The notes under the pieces are model-generated. The model saw only the letters and a program-made list of their open reading frames with translations, did no database searches and was not told where the DNA came from. Made by a program: the position numbers and the translations under genes. Positions 18,401 to 26,818 of a stretch of 64,000 nucleotides of DNA are shown piece after piece; positions within the stretch are counted from its first letter, which is position 1, and the number at the start of each line of letters is the position of its first letter. The stretch is taken from NCBI RefSeq assembly GCF_000981585.1, contig NZ_LN831776.1, positions 2,557,001-2,621,000 on the forward strand, read 5' to 3'. The DNA is from Paenibacillus riograndensis SBR5 (GTDB lineage Bacteria > Bacillota > Bacilli > Paenibacillales > Paenibacillaceae).

Positions 18401-19778
18401 GACACCGGATAAGGAAACCCAAGACTTGGTTAACTACTACCTGAACAAGCATCCGGAGCTAACCAAGCCTGTGGGAACTACAGATGGTACGATTACCCGT
18501 ACAGACGCTTACAATAATGAATCCAATCTCGGCAACCTGATTGCCGACGCAATGCGCCAAGCCGATTTCGGTGACGGCAAAGGCTCTGCTGATTTCGCCT
18601 TCATGAATCCGGGTGGCATCCGCGCCGATCTTCCGAAAGGCAATGTATCTTTTGGCGACCTGGCGAAGGTCCAGCCATTCGGCAACACGCTGGTGAAGCT
18701 GACGCTGACCGGTGAGCAGATCAAGACCCTGCTTCAGCAGCAATGGGGAACCAAAGCTGACGGAACGGCTGACACCAAAACCCTTCAGATCTCCGGTCTG
18801 AAATATACTGCAAATATGTACCTGCCGGTGGCTGACCGGATTGCCAGCCTGACCAAAACGGACGGAACACCGATCAGCATGACACAAAGCTACACGGCAG
18901 TGGTCAATAACTTCATGGCTGCGGGCGGCGACAACTATAGTGTACTGACCAAAGCCAGTGAATCCCTGGCAGGTCCGATTGACCTGGATGTTTTCTATGA
19001 TTACGTTAAGAAGACGTTTAAGGGCGGCCCGATTACAGCCGCGATTGAAGGCCGGATTACGAATAATCTGACAGCTTCAACACCTGCTCCGGGTCAAGGC
19101 GGCGGAGGCGGAGGAGGGACTGCCCCAACAGCAACGCCAAAACCTACGGCTACGCCTGCACCAACTGCAACGGCAACACCTGCACCGGCTGCAACGGCAA
19201 CTCCTGCCCCTACAGCAACGCCTGTAATCACTTTTGAGGATTTGGGCAAAGTGGCTTGGGCTCAAGAGGCCATCAACGCTTTGGCGGCCAAGGGAATTAT
19301 TAAAGGAATAGACGGCAAAAACTTCGCACCGAACAAAACAGTAACTCGCGCAGAATTTGTAACGATGCTGGTTCGTGCACTGGACCTTGCTCCTTCAGGA
19401 GCAAGCACCAAATTCAGCGATGTGAAGCAAGGGGTATGGTATACCGATGCCATTGCTGCTGCTGTTAACGCCGGTATTGTAAAAGGCTCCGGCAACGGCA
19501 AGTTCGAGCCGGGCCGTGAAGTGACCCGTGAAGAAATGGCGCTTATGATCGCGGCTGCACTTAAGGATCAATTGCAGTCTATCGACACAGCATCTGCATT
19601 GGCCGGCTTTGGCGACAAGTCGAAGATCGCATCCTATGCTCAAGAGGCTGTAGCACAGCTTACACAGCTAGGCATTGTCAACGGGGTGGATGGACAGAAA
19701 TTCGCACCGAAGAGCGATGCTACCCGTGCCCAGGCTGCGGTGATCATTTACCGTATGCTGGAGAAGAAGGCTTCCTAA
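15417..19778 (+). CDS. S-layer-anchored bifunctional 2',3'-cyclic nucleotidase/5'-nucleotidase
   Basis: Large exported enzyme (1453 residues) that should release phosphate and nucleosides from nucleotides outside the cell. Order: signal peptide (1 to about 40, cleavage near KAEAAGAEA); first calcineurin-like phosphoesterase domain (from about 58; TTDVHTNVYGWDYF, GNHEFNYGLNYL) with a 5'-nucleotidase C-terminal domain; second phosphoesterase domain (from about 703; LGINDFHGQLDTT, LGNHEFDQGVESM) with its own C-terminal domain (FMNPGGIRADLPKG); a Gly-rich then Pro/Thr/Ala linker (about 1222-1270); three SLH domains to the end. The two-unit layout matches Bacillus YfkN, but SLH domains replace the sortase tail. 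GGGGAGG (15399-15405) fixes the start. Confidence 0.92.
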   Translation: MGERRWNKPIASILATTVLAAQVLGGVFAVPVLGAGKAEAAGAEAVDPGTPGTINLRLMSTTDVHTNVYGWDYFKNAVSASVGLDRTSTLVKEARTEQPNNLLLDNGDLIQGTPLGTYMAKESGFEESADQIHPLIAAMNVMKYDAATFGNHEFNYGLNYLDRTINGSAADKSNTDADFPYVNANIYNVSDGKNTFEPYVIIPKKVTDSQGNEVTIDVGLLGLVTPQIMDWDKVNLEGRVITKDIAETAAKFVPEMKAKGADVVIAMAHTGFDAAAVIGDGSENDINALSKVPGIDAITFSHTHKVFPTNGDDTKLDASFKDPATKKPYDSAVAKIDNVNGHINDTPAVQAGYGGGNLGLIDLKIVSDGSSWKVDKAASKASTRSIAGVEVDPAIDAVAGAAHAATIEYVNQPLGTTIAPMNSYFALVQDDPTVQIVTYAQQQYVSNLVNTDAALAKYKNLPILSVGAPFKAGRNGPEEYTEIKAGDLTIASASDLYLYDNTLKAIVVKGSTVKEWVEMSAGAFNRIKPAISTPQPLLNSAFAVYNFDVIDGIQYTIDVTKNAKYKPDGTVNDASSSRVTSITYGNEPLNPEQDFIVVTNNYRASGGGNFPDVKGAQMIIDSQMENRQVLMDYISAAGTVNPTADNNWSIAPIQGNVNVTFTSSPKAAAVKPDNVTDTGNKDIKGFEIYNLNLKQNVPAPTGDVEVHLLGINDFHGQLDTTSYVGSDAVGTAATLAAYLKNTRSQYANSLLFHNGDSVGASAPVSSLERDEPTMEWMNLMKFDVGSLGNHEFDQGVESMKTQIYGGKDPKTINNTSIVHKGADFDYINANAIDSSTGVPIINPYVIKEVGGVKIGFIGVVTKATPSKVSPAGTAGVKFLSASEEVEAIEKYAAELQKKGVQTIVVLAHDPATTKGDSTTGEAADLAKALPADSPVDVVVAGDNHGFANAIVNNKLIVQAYSYGTAFEDIKLVIDPITQDVKSKSATVTSTIQKNVTPDKETQDLVNYYLNKHPELTKPVGTTDGTITRTDAYNNESNLGNLIADAMRQADFGDGKGSADFAFMNPGGIRADLPKGNVSFGDLAKVQPFGNTLVKLTLTGEQIKTLLQQQWGTKADGTADTKTLQISGLKYTANMYLPVADRIASLTKTDGTPISMTQSYTAVVNNFMAAGGDNYSVLTKASESLAGPIDLDVFYDYVKKTFKGGPITAAIEGRITNNLTASTPAPGQGGGGGGGTAPTATPKPTATPAPTATATPAPAATATPAPTATPVITFEDLGKVAWAQEAINALAAKGIIKGIDGKNFAPNKTVTRAEFVTMLVRALDLAPSGASTKFSDVKQGVWYTDAIAAAVNAGIVKGSGNGKFEPGREVTREEMALMIAAALKDQLQSIDTASALAGFGDKSKIASYAQEAVAQLTQLGIVNGVDGQKFAPKSDATRAQAAVIIYRMLEKKAS

Positions 19779-19810
19779 GCTGTAAATATGAAATGAAGTC
19801 ATAATCTGAA

Positions 19811-19854
19811 AAAGAGCTCCGCCCATCGAGTTGATGGCAACGGAGCTCTTTTTT
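19811..19854 (+). terminator. Terminator of the SLH nucleotidase gene
   Basis: AAAGAGCTCCG pairs with CGGAGCTCTTT, followed by a T-run; A-rich on the other side, so it may work both ways. Confidence 0.85.
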
Positions 19855-19919
19855 GTAAATATTACGCCAGAAATTATATGTTTCACGCTACAAATCATCC
19901 TTATATTCTCGCTGAAACG

Positions 19920-20400
19920 ATACCGTCCTTTTAAGGGACGGCGAAGCCGTTTCTGCTTGCGGAAAAGACTAATTTTCCTGCTGATTCGGACTCAGGAGCA
20001 CCTGCAAGGGTGAATTTGTAACGCGGTGGCAGAATACGGCGAAGGGCGGTTTGCCCGGAAAGAACGGCAGAAATGCCGTTGTTAGAGCTTCGCAAGTGCT
20101 AAGTTGGAAAAAGGGAACTTATTTCTCCTTAAAATGAACAATTATGAAATTTAAGTGGAAAAAGGAAACTTAATTGGGACATATTCCTCCGTCAGGAGCG
20201 AAATGAGCTGAATTAGTGGTCCTTTTTCCACTTCACCTGCGGAGAACAGGGTGCCCAAGCAAATTAGTTACCCTTTTTCCACCTGGAATTGCCAAAGGGT
20301 TCATAAAGTATTCCCAAGGCAACGCTAAACTGAAATCCAAAACGGCTTCCTTTTCCAGTCAAGTACGGCGTAGCCGTTTCTACTTGACAGGTAGGAATAT
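19920..20400. repeat. Composite intergenic repeat: family A locus 2 plus AACGGC hairpins
   Basis: This gap of about 550 bp is nearly all repeats. CGTCCTTTTAAGGGACGG forms a hairpin near 19923-19940; ACGGCGAAGCCGTTTCTGCTTG (near 19938) is echoed by ACGGCGTAGCCGTTTCTACTTG near 20364. AACGGCAGAAATGCCGTT (20063-20080) recurs twice at 49.7 kb. Family A modules are forward at 20101 and 20151 (AAGTGGAAAAAGGAAACTTA) and reverse at 20213 and 20264 (CTTTTTCCACTT type). Confidence 0.8.
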
Positions 20401-20408
20401 GGTTTGCG

Positions 20409-20591
20409 TTACTTAACGGCAGCTTCCCACTTGCAGCGGATCGGGGAAACAATCGCATTTTCTTTTTTCAGCTCGGTGAATGCCTTGTCGATGGCTTTGC
20501 GTTCCAGACCGGACAGCTTTTCAACCTCGCCTGCGCTGAGCGGAGTTTCCGATGCCTTAATAATATCGTATACCTGTTCCTTAACACTCAT
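20409..20591 (-). CDS. Small winged-helix-like protein
   Basis: 60 residues, beginning MSVKEQVYDIIKASETPLSA. The sequence reads as a compact three-helix winged-helix fold: helix 1 (VKEQVYDIIKAS), helix 2 (SAGEVEKLSG), recognition-like helix (ERKAIDKAFTELKKENAI) and a short wing ending KWEAAVK. It is probably a DNA-binding regulator (inference); no family name recognised. AGAAGGAAG lies upstream of the ATG. It is divergent from the SPFH gene across 160 bp, so it may regulate that operon. Confidence 0.7.
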   Translation of the reverse strand: MSVKEQVYDIIKASETPLSAGEVEKLSGLERKAIDKAFTELKKENAIVSPIRCKWEAAVK

Positions 20592-20707
20592 GTGTTTCCA
20601 CTTCCTTCTTCATTAGTAGTATTGAATATAGCCTTTGATAGTTTTGTAGTATAAAAGAAAACGGGCAAATATGCAGTGATTTTTAGGTTTACATTCATAT
20701 CCAAAAG

Positions 20708-20726
20708 TGATATCATAATTATATCA
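20708..20726. promoter_or_regulatory. Palindromic operator-like site upstream of the SPFH gene
   Basis: TGATATCATAATTATATCA: arms TGATAT and ATATCA in an AT-rich promoter region 28 bp before the SPFH start. It could bind a regulator such as the divergent small winged-helix protein (inference). Confidence 0.35.
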
Positions 20727-20753
20727 AATACATATCTTATGGAGGTGCCTTTC

Positions 20754-21596
20754 ATGAAAGAAAGAACATTGCATCCGGTCAGCGGTTTTTTGGTTATTGC
20801 GCTTATTGCCATCTGTGTGGCAGGGGGGATTTATGGTGCAGTTTATGATTATGCTGCAGTTCCCGTAATCCTGTTCGTCTTAGCCGGTGTGCTTTGTACG
20901 AGTATTACGGTAGTACAGCCGAATAAGTCAGTCGTGGTTACCTTTTTTGGTAAATATGTCGGTACCATTGTCAACAGCGGACTCTTTGCCGTCATTCCGT
21001 TCAGTATCCGCAAGACCGTATCCCTGCGGGTGCGTAATTTCAACAGTGTGAAGTTGAAGGTAAATGATGTCGAGGGGAACCCGATTGAGATTGCTGCAGT
21101 TATCGTATTTAAGGTTGTCAATTCGGCCAAAGCGCTGTTTGATGTAGACAAATATATGGCTTTTGTAGAAATTCAGAGCGAGACAGCGCTGCGGCATGTG
21201 GCCAGCCGGTATCCTTACGACAATTTTAACGAGTCCGGGATGTCCCTGCGGGCGAATTCAGATGAAATCGCCAAGGAGCTGGCAGCGGAGCTGCAGGAGC
21301 GTCTTTCCTTATCCGGTGTTGAAGTCATTGAGGCGCGCCTGACGCATCTCGCGTATTCGACTGAAATCGCCAGCACCATGCTGCAGCGCCAGCAGGCTTC
21401 CGCCATCCTGTCCGCACGGCAGATTATTGTTGAGGGTGCCGTCGGCATGGTGGATATGGCGATCCGCCAGCTGAAAGAGAGCGGTGTAGTAGAGCTTGAT
21501 GAAGAACGCAAGGCGGCGATGATTAACAATCTGATGGTAGCGATTGTGTCCGAGCGCGGAGCGAGTCCGGTCATTAACGCCGGCTCGTTATACTAA
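20754..21596 (+). CDS. SPFH/prohibitin-domain membrane protein
   Basis: 280 residues. Two N-terminal hydrophobic segments ([20 protein letters not shown] and [19 protein letters not shown]) are followed by an SPFH domain: [58 protein letters not shown], and the helical tail [21 protein letters not shown] and [16 protein letters not shown]. Such proteins scaffold membrane microdomains. The ATG at 20754 sits 6 nt after GGAGGTG (20741-20747); the upstream in-frame extension is rejected. It forms an operon with the ribbon-helix-helix gene directly downstream. Confidence 0.88.
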   Translation: MKERTLHPVSGFLVIALIAICVAGGIYGAVYDYAAVPVILFVLAGVLCTSITVVQPNKSVVVTFFGKYVGTIVNSGLFAVIPFSIRKTVSLRVRNFNSVKLKVNDVEGNPIEIAAVIVFKVVNSAKALFDVDKYMAFVEIQSETALRHVASRYPYDNFNESGMSLRANSDEIAKELAAELQERLSLSGVEVIEARLTHLAYSTEIASTMLQRQQASAILSARQIIVEGAVGMVDMAIRQLKESGVVELDEERKAAMINNLMVAIVSERGASPVINAGSLY

Positions 21597-21608
21597 GGAC
21601 GGTTCATC

Positions 21609-21779
21609 ATGGCGGCCAAGAAGAGCTTCCCGCTGCGGATCGATCCCGAACTGCACGAAGCGCTGGAACGGTGGGCGGGAGAAGAATTTCGCAGCGTAAA
21701 TGGACATATCGAGTATTTGCTGCGTGAGGCTTTGAAGCGCGCAGGCCGCTTGCCTGAACGGAAACGCCGGGAAGAATAG
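21609..21779 (+). CDS. Small ribbon-helix-helix (Arc-like) protein
   Basis: 56 residues beginning [20 protein letters not shown], with [19 protein letters not shown] and a basic tail ending RKRREE. A beta strand (FPLRID) plus two helices with the SVNGHIE turn fit the Arc/MetJ fold, usually a dimeric DNA binder. AAGGACGG overlaps the SPFH stop and serves as ribosome binding site; the genes are 12 nt apart. Whether it acts as a regulator or as a partner of the SPFH protein is not shown. Confidence 0.8.
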   Translation: MAAKKSFPLRIDPELHEALERWAGEEFRSVNGHIEYLLREALKRAGRLPERKRREE

Positions 21780-21784
21780 AGTGG

Positions 21785-21819
21785 CAGGGCAGAAGGCGGC
21801 TTCTGCCCTGAATTTTTTT
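21785..21819 (+). terminator. Terminator of the SPFH operon
   Basis: CAGGGCAGAAG pairs with CTTCTGCCCTG around GCGG, then AATTTTTTT. Confidence 0.92.
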
Positions 21820-21856
21820 GGCGGTGGTATTGCGGATGATAATTGAAGGGATTGAC

Positions 21857-21886
21857 TTGACGGAACGCCGGAGGCAGAATTATAAT
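21857..21886 (+). promoter_or_regulatory. Promoter of the thrS T-box leader
   Basis: TTGACG (21857-21862), an 18-nt spacer and a consensus TATAAT (21881-21886), directly upstream of the T-box RNA. Confidence 0.75.
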
Positions 21887-21894
21887 TACACATG

Positions 21895-22186
21895 ATTCAT
21901 GTTAACAGCGTTGACGAAGATAGGGATTGTTACTATAGGACCGCTTCAGAGAGAGGGAACTTCAGGCTGCGATTTCCTCCGGTATCCGGTAACCGATCTA
22001 CCCCTTTGTAGCTGCGGTTATGAACTCCAGGGTGCTGTCTGCGGACAGCCTGCAGGGATAGTAAGAACCGCCGGTTCATGGCCGTTATTCCCATGCTGAT
22101 GAAGGATTCTTGAAGGCTCGGAATCGAATTTGGGTGGAACCACGGGTGCAATCACTCGTCCCTTTGCGGGACGGGTGTTTTTTGTA
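21895..22186 (+). promoter_or_regulatory. T-box leader of thrS
   Basis: The antiterminator core TGGGTGGAACCACGGGTGCA (from 22131) is a textbook T-box, followed by the competing terminator ACTCGTCCC/GGGACGGGT with TTTTTT (22153-22185). A long stem I region precedes it. The leader senses uncharged tRNA, here presumably tRNA-Thr because thrS follows. I could not fix the specifier codon by eye. Confidence 0.93.
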
Positions 22187-22245
22187 TGTATTGGCTCGCA
22201 AAACTAAGGCTTTCGATCCTCACAAAACTTTCAGGGGGAATAATC

Positions 22246-24183
22246 ATGTCGGTAAATATTAAGCTTCCGGACGGCTCGGTCCGGGAATACGCGGATGGCA
22301 GCAGCATTGACGATGTAGCGGCTTCGATCAGCAGCGGGCTCCGCAAGAATGCGGCAGCAGGCAAGCTGAACGGGGTTGTTGTAGACTTGGCAACGCCGCT
22401 GCAGGAAGGTGCGCTGGTGGAGATCGTGACCCTGGATTCGCCGGAAGGCCTCGAAGTGATGCGCCACAGTACTGCCCACTTGATGGCGCAGGCGGTACGG
22501 CGCCTGTTCGGAACCAAGGAGGTTAAGCTGGGGGTAGGTCCGGTAATCGAAGACGGCTTCTACTATGATATGGATCTGGAGCACCCGCTGAATCCGGAGG
22601 ATCTGCTGAAGATCGAGAAGGAAATGGAACGTATCGTATCCGAGAATCTGCCGATTATCCGCAAAGAGGTCAGCCGCAAGGAAGCGCTGGAGCGTTTCGG
22701 CGAGCTGGGTGATCCGTATAAGCTGGAGCTGATCGAGGCGCTGCCTGAGGATAGTGTGATCACGATTTATGAGCAGGGAGAGTTCTTTGACCTCTGCCGC
22801 GGTCCGCATGTCCCTTCCACAGCGAAGATCAAAGTATTCAAGCTGATGAATGTAGCCGGAGCTTACTGGCGCGGCGACAGCAAGAACAAGATGCTTCAAC
22901 GGGTATACGGAACAGCCTGGATCAAAAAGGCACAGCTCGATGAGCATCTGCGTCTGCTGGAGGAAGCCAAGAAGCGCGACCACCGGAAGCTCGGCAAAGA
23001 GCTGGAAATCTTCACCTTCAACCAGCTGGTAGGCCAGGGTCTGCCGATCTGGCTGCCCAAAGGCGCAAAGCTGCGCAGTATTCTGGAACGTTATATCGTC
23101 GATCTGGAAGCCAGCCTAGGCTATCAGCATGTATACACTCCGGTGCTTGGCAACGTGGAGCTGTACAAAACTTCCGGGCACTGGGAGCATTACCAGGAAG
23201 ACATGTTCCCCAAGATGACGATCGATACTGAAGAATTCGTCCTCCGCCCGATGAACTGCCCGCATCATATGATGATTTATAAAAGCTCGATGCACAGCTA
23301 CCGCGATCTGCCGATCCGTATCGCTGAGCTTGGCACGATGCACCGCTATGAGATGTCCGGCGCGTTGACAGGTCTGCACCGCGTGCGCTCCATGACGCTG
23401 AACGATTCCCATATCTTTTGCCGTCTGGACCAGATTAAGAGCGAGTTCACCCGTGTGCTGGATCTGATCAAGCGGGTATACAGCGATTTCGGTATTCACG
23501 ATTACCGTTTCCGCTTGTCCTACCGCGATCCGCAGGATACCGAGAAATATTTCCAGAACGATGAAATGTGGGAGACTGCACAGCGGATGCTGCGCGAAGT
23601 GGCTGAAGAAGCCGGCCTGCCGTTCTTTGAAGCGGATGGGGAAGCCGCGTTCTACGGTCCGAAGCTGGACGTGCAGATCCGGACGGCGCTGGGCAAAGAA
23701 GAAACATTGTCCACCGTACAGATCGACTTCCTGCTTCCTGAGCGCTTTGAGCTGGAGTATGTCGGCGATGATGGCCAAAAGCACCGTCCGGTCGTGCTTC
23801 ACCGCGGTATCCTCGGTACCATGGAACGTTTTGTAGCCTTCCTGCTGGAGAACTTTGCCGGTTCCCTGCCGCTCTGGCTGTCCCCTCAGCAGGTGAAGAT
23901 CATTCCGGTATCCTCGGCATTTGATGATTACGCCAAGGATGTTGAAGCAAAGCTGCTGGCCAGCGGAATCCGGGCCGAAGTGGACCTGCGCAACGAGAAA
24001 ATGGGCTACAAGATCCGGGAAGCACAGCTGGAGAAGCTGCCTTATATGTTCGTGGTCGGGGAAAACGAGATGAACGCGGGAAGCGTTTCGATCCGCAAAC
24101 GCGGCGAAGGCGATATCGGTGCCCAGCCGCTGCAGGAAGTCATCGCCACATTGGTTAAGGAAGTTGCGGAGCGTGTAATCTAA
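22246..24183 (+). CDS. thrS: Threonyl-tRNA synthetase
   Basis: Class II synthetase, 645 residues (usual about 643). Order: TGS domain ([18 protein letters not shown]), editing domain with [15 protein letters not shown] and the CRGPHVPST zinc-like motif, catalytic core with motif 2 ([17 protein letters not shown]), [10 protein letters not shown] and motif 3 ([11 protein letters not shown]), then the anticodon-binding domain ([16 protein letters not shown]). The ATG at 22246 follows AGGGGGA (22233-22239); an earlier in-frame ATG at 22186 overlaps the T-box terminator. Controlled by the upstream T-box. Confidence 0.97.
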   Translation: MSVNIKLPDGSVREYADGSSIDDVAASISSGLRKNAAAGKLNGVVVDLATPLQEGALVEIVTLDSPEGLEVMRHSTAHLMAQAVRRLFGTKEVKLGVGPVIEDGFYYDMDLEHPLNPEDLLKIEKEMERIVSENLPIIRKEVSRKEALERFGELGDPYKLELIEALPEDSVITIYEQGEFFDLCRGPHVPSTAKIKVFKLMNVAGAYWRGDSKNKMLQRVYGTAWIKKAQLDEHLRLLEEAKKRDHRKLGKELEIFTFNQLVGQGLPIWLPKGAKLRSILERYIVDLEASLGYQHVYTPVLGNVELYKTSGHWEHYQEDMFPKMTIDTEEFVLRPMNCPHHMMIYKSSMHSYRDLPIRIAELGTMHRYEMSGALTGLHRVRSMTLNDSHIFCRLDQIKSEFTRVLDLIKRVYSDFGIHDYRFRLSYRDPQDTEKYFQNDEMWETAQRMLREVAEEAGLPFFEADGEAAFYGPKLDVQIRTALGKEETLSTVQIDFLLPERFELEYVGDDGQKHRPVVLHRGILGTMERFVAFLLENFAGSLPLWLSPQQVKIIPVSSAFDDYAKDVEAKLLASGIRAEVDLRNEKMGYKIREAQLEKLPYMFVVGENEMNAGSVSIRKRGEGDIGAQPLQEVIATLVKEVAERVI

Positions 24184-24323
24184 GCTGCTGCCGCAGACAT
24201 CCTGATAGTGTTATTGCCATTTATAAGCCTCTGTCATATGCCCCCTGCGTCCGTTACCTTACGGCTGCAGGTATAAAATTTTGTGAAACGGGAAACCTTC
24301 GCTAATAGGGGGAGGTTTAACTA

Positions 24324-25178
24324 ATGAACAAAATGGGCTTATGCCAGAGGTTTTGGTGTCTTTTCGTCACTATTGTACTTTTGCTGACTGCTGCCGGAGT
24401 CTATCCTGATTTTGGGCGCAAGCGGGTGGAAGCTAACGGGACGGGAGACACTGCAAATCAGCTAAGCAGTACAACAAAGTCACTTGATCCGCAATATACA
24501 AAGGATGCTGTACCGTTCAGCAGTGCCAGCAGTCATGCTCGGAATGACATGCTTGCGGTTGGCCAAGCCGCGCTGTACGCTCAGGGGGAGTCCGTTTCCA
24601 GAGGGGTTTCCCGTTCGGAGGCGCTCGCCCAATCGGGCCGGCCGGCAGCGGCTCAGGCTCCCGGGCATCGGGCAGCTCCACAGGCAGTCCAGCCATCGGC
24701 GAAGCAGCCGCTGCGGCCTGCATCCATTCAGGTAGCGGCACCTGCGCCGGAGCAGATTATCTCTTCTTTAAAAGTAACGGCTACAGGTTATACAGCAGGT
24801 TATGAGTCTACAGGTAAAACCGCAAAACATCCGGAGTACGGCATCACCTATTCAGGTGTCAAAGTCCGCCGGGATAAAAATGCCGTATCGACCATTGCCG
24901 CCGACCCGAAAGTAATTCCGCTTGGCAGCGTGCTGTATATACCCGGCTATGGCTATGCGGTTGTAGCGGATACAGGTTCGGCCATTAAAGGCCGGAAGAT
25001 CGATCTTTATTTTAGCACCACCAAGCAGGTCTATAAGGAGTGGGGTAAAAAGACGGTAGTGGTTCAGCTCATTAAGCGGGGGAACGGAAAATGTACCGAG
25101 AACATGCTGAAGAGTCTGGGACAGGCCATCCAAACTTATAATGCCATTCCGCAGGATCTGCTGGAGGAAGTCATTTAG
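24324..25178 (+). CDS. Exported 3D-domain protein
   Basis: 284 residues. Signal-like hydrophobic segment ([18 protein letters not shown]), then about 130 residues of low-complexity Ala/Gln/Pro-rich linker, then a C-terminal 3D domain: [69 protein letters not shown], carrying the three conserved aspartates. Similar domains in YocH-like and resuscitation-factor proteins act on cell-wall glycan, so a muralytic role is likely. No LysM or G5 domain is visible. The ATG follows GGGGGAGG. Monocistronic. Confidence 0.85.
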   Translation: MNKMGLCQRFWCLFVTIVLLLTAAGVYPDFGRKRVEANGTGDTANQLSSTTKSLDPQYTKDAVPFSSASSHARNDMLAVGQAALYAQGESVSRGVSRSEALAQSGRPAAAQAPGHRAAPQAVQPSAKQPLRPASIQVAAPAPEQIISSLKVTATGYTAGYESTGKTAKHPEYGITYSGVKVRRDKNAVSTIAADPKVIPLGSVLYIPGYGYAVVADTGSAIKGRKIDLYFSTTKQVYKEWGKKTVVVQLIKRGNGKCTENMLKSLGQAIQTYNAIPQDLLEEVI

Positions 25179-25341
25179 ATTCGCCGTATACACCGGCAGT
25201 ATGAATTTTATTTCACTTAGTCATGAATAATAATGCCTTGCCCTACTCATAATACGGACTGGGGCAAAGCAAAGCCTCTTTCGTTAGAATCTCGGACGCA
25301 ATCTGAAATCAGGCTGCCAAGAGACAAGGGAGGTGAGTTCC

Positions 25342-25479
25342 GTGGCTACTTCTAAAAAACCAAAGGTCCAAGAAAACTATAAAACACCTAATGAAAAATT
25401 CAATGCTGAGTTTGCTGTTGAAAATGACGGCGCATCGAAGCAAAGCATTGCCAAACCGGTCCAAAAACCACAGCAGTAA
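25342..25479 (+). CDS. Small protein, possibly gamma-type acid-soluble spore protein
   Basis: 45 residues from a GTG start behind a strong GGGAGGTGAG: begins MATSKKPKVQENYKTPNEKF and ends VQKPQQ, hydrophilic throughout. The block NEKFNAEFAVEND resembles the FGTEFASET repeat of gamma-type SASPs, but only one copy is present, so the family assignment is tentative. It is followed by a strong terminator, which supports a real monocistronic gene. Confidence 0.65.
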   Translation: MATSKKPKVQENYKTPNEKFNAEFAVENDGASKQSIAKPVQKPQQ

Positions 25480-25534
25480 TGCTGTTGTCTAGGCTTTTGG
25501 AGCAATAGCTTTCGAATTGCATCTGCTATTTAAT

Positions 25535-25582
25535 CGGCTGTCCCGATCCCGTTCAGTTCCTGAGCGGCGGGGCGGCCTTTTT
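25535..25582 (+). terminator. Terminator of the SASP-like gene
   Basis: GGCTGTCCCG..CCCGTTCAG pairs with CTGAGCGG..CGGGGCGGCC, followed by TTTTT. Confidence 0.85.
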
Positions 25583-25615
25583 ATTGCGCTAAAAATTTAC
25601 TTTATTTCCCAAACT

Positions 25616-25635
25616 ACTCAGTCCAGAGACTGAGT
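25616..25635. promoter_or_regulatory. Perfect 8-4-8 palindrome upstream of liaF, candidate LiaR box
   Basis: ACTCAGTC-CAGA-GACTGAGT, about 55 bp upstream of a TATAAG hexamer (25691) that could be the -10 of liaF and lacks a good -35. LiaR-type regulators bind inverted repeats, so autoregulation is plausible (inference). Confidence 0.5.
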
Positions 25636-25739
25636 CAAGTTTCCTTCTCCCGGCGCTGTTCTCCGGCCGCCTGTTCCTGTAGACTAAGGCTATAAGATTG
25701 AACGAAGTGAGCTACATCAATATAAAGGGGAAATGAAGG

Positions 25740-26816
25740 ATGAAAAGACGATTCACCAGCCAGATCCTCGGGGGGCTGATCCTGATTGGACTGGGAGCGA
25801 TGTTTCTGCTTAGGCAGATGGGGTACACGGATTTCAACGCAGGTTCTTTGTTCGCCGATTATTGGCCGGTTATTCTTATTGTTATGGGTGTACAGAATTT
25901 TCTGTCCACCAATGACCACGGCAAGGGATCATCTGTGTTTTGGGGCTTCTTTTATCTCGCGCTTGGGGTGTTTTTCCTGGGCCGCAACCTGGATTGGTTC
26001 TATGTATCGGCAGGTGATTTCTTCAAATTGCTGATACCCGTTATGCTGATCGGCGGGGGGCTGTATGTCATCTTCAAACCGCGGAACCATACTCCTCCCG
26101 TTCCTCCGGCACCGCCAGCACCGCCAACTTTTTATCCTCCGGGACCCGGGAAAAGCTCTTTCGATGTGGAACCTCCCAAGCCTCTTGAATCCACACTCGA
26201 TGAGCAGTTCGAGCAGAAATTCGGCAAGCCTGAGGGCAAGCGGGATTGGAACGAGTATCTGCAGAAGGATGATGAGGACGAGGATGAGGACAACGGGCAT
26301 ATCCGCTCTTCGGCAGATTCACGCTGGCAGGAAAAGCATGAGCGGCACGAACGCAGACGCCAGGAGCGTCACGAGCGCCACGCCCGCCGGCATGGCGAAT
26401 GGCATGGCAGATTTAACGATACGGATGATGCTAAGGAAACGACGCACCGCTCCGCTTTTATCGGGGATGTTCATATGGGCAAGGACCATTTCCAGCTCAA
26501 AAATACGAATATTTCGCAGTTCATCGGCGACACCGTGCTGGATCTGACCAATGCGCAGATTCCTTACGGGGAGACCAAGATTAATATCTCTGCTTTTGTA
26601 GGGGACATCAAGGTCTACGTGCCGGAAGACATGAATCTGGGAGTTAAGGTCAACAGCAGCTCTTTTATCGGAGACATGCAGGTTCTGGAACAATCACGGA
26701 GCGGGTTTATGAGCAATGTTCAATGCAAGACCCCTTATTATAAGGAAGCCGGCAAAAAAGTCCGCATTAATGTCAGTGCCTTCATCGGCGACATCAAAAT
26801 CAAAACGGTAGGTTAG
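25740..26816 (+). CDS. liaF: LiaF-like membrane regulator of envelope stress response
   Basis: 358 residues. Four hydrophobic segments in the first 110 residues (ILGGLILIGLGAMFLL, YWPVILIVMGVQNFL, WGFFYLALGVFFLG, LLIPVMLIGGGLYVIF), then a Pro-rich and acidic/His-Arg-rich linker (PPVPPAPPAPP, HERHERRRQERHERHARRH), then a C-terminal LiaF-type domain with recurring FIGD or FVGD motifs (SAFIGDVHMG, SQFIGDTVLD, SAFVGDIKVY, SSFIGDMQVL, SAFIGDIKIK). In Bacillus LiaF inhibits the LiaS-LiaR pair when there is no cell-wall stress. The linker is unusually long and charged. Two nt separate it from liaS. Confidence 0.85.
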   Translation: MKRRFTSQILGGLILIGLGAMFLLRQMGYTDFNAGSLFADYWPVILIVMGVQNFLSTNDHGKGSSVFWGFFYLALGVFFLGRNLDWFYVSAGDFFKLLIPVMLIGGGLYVIFKPRNHTPPVPPAPPAPPTFYPPGPGKSSFDVEPPKPLESTLDEQFEQKFGKPEGKRDWNEYLQKDDEDEDEDNGHIRSSADSRWQEKHERHERRRQERHERHARRHGEWHGRFNDTDDAKETTHRSAFIGDVHMGKDHFQLKNTNISQFIGDTVLDLTNAQIPYGETKINISAFVGDIKVYVPEDMNLGVKVNSSSFIGDMQVLEQSRSGFMSNVQCKTPYYKEAGKKVRINVSAFIGDIKIKTVG

Positions 26817-26818
26817 GC

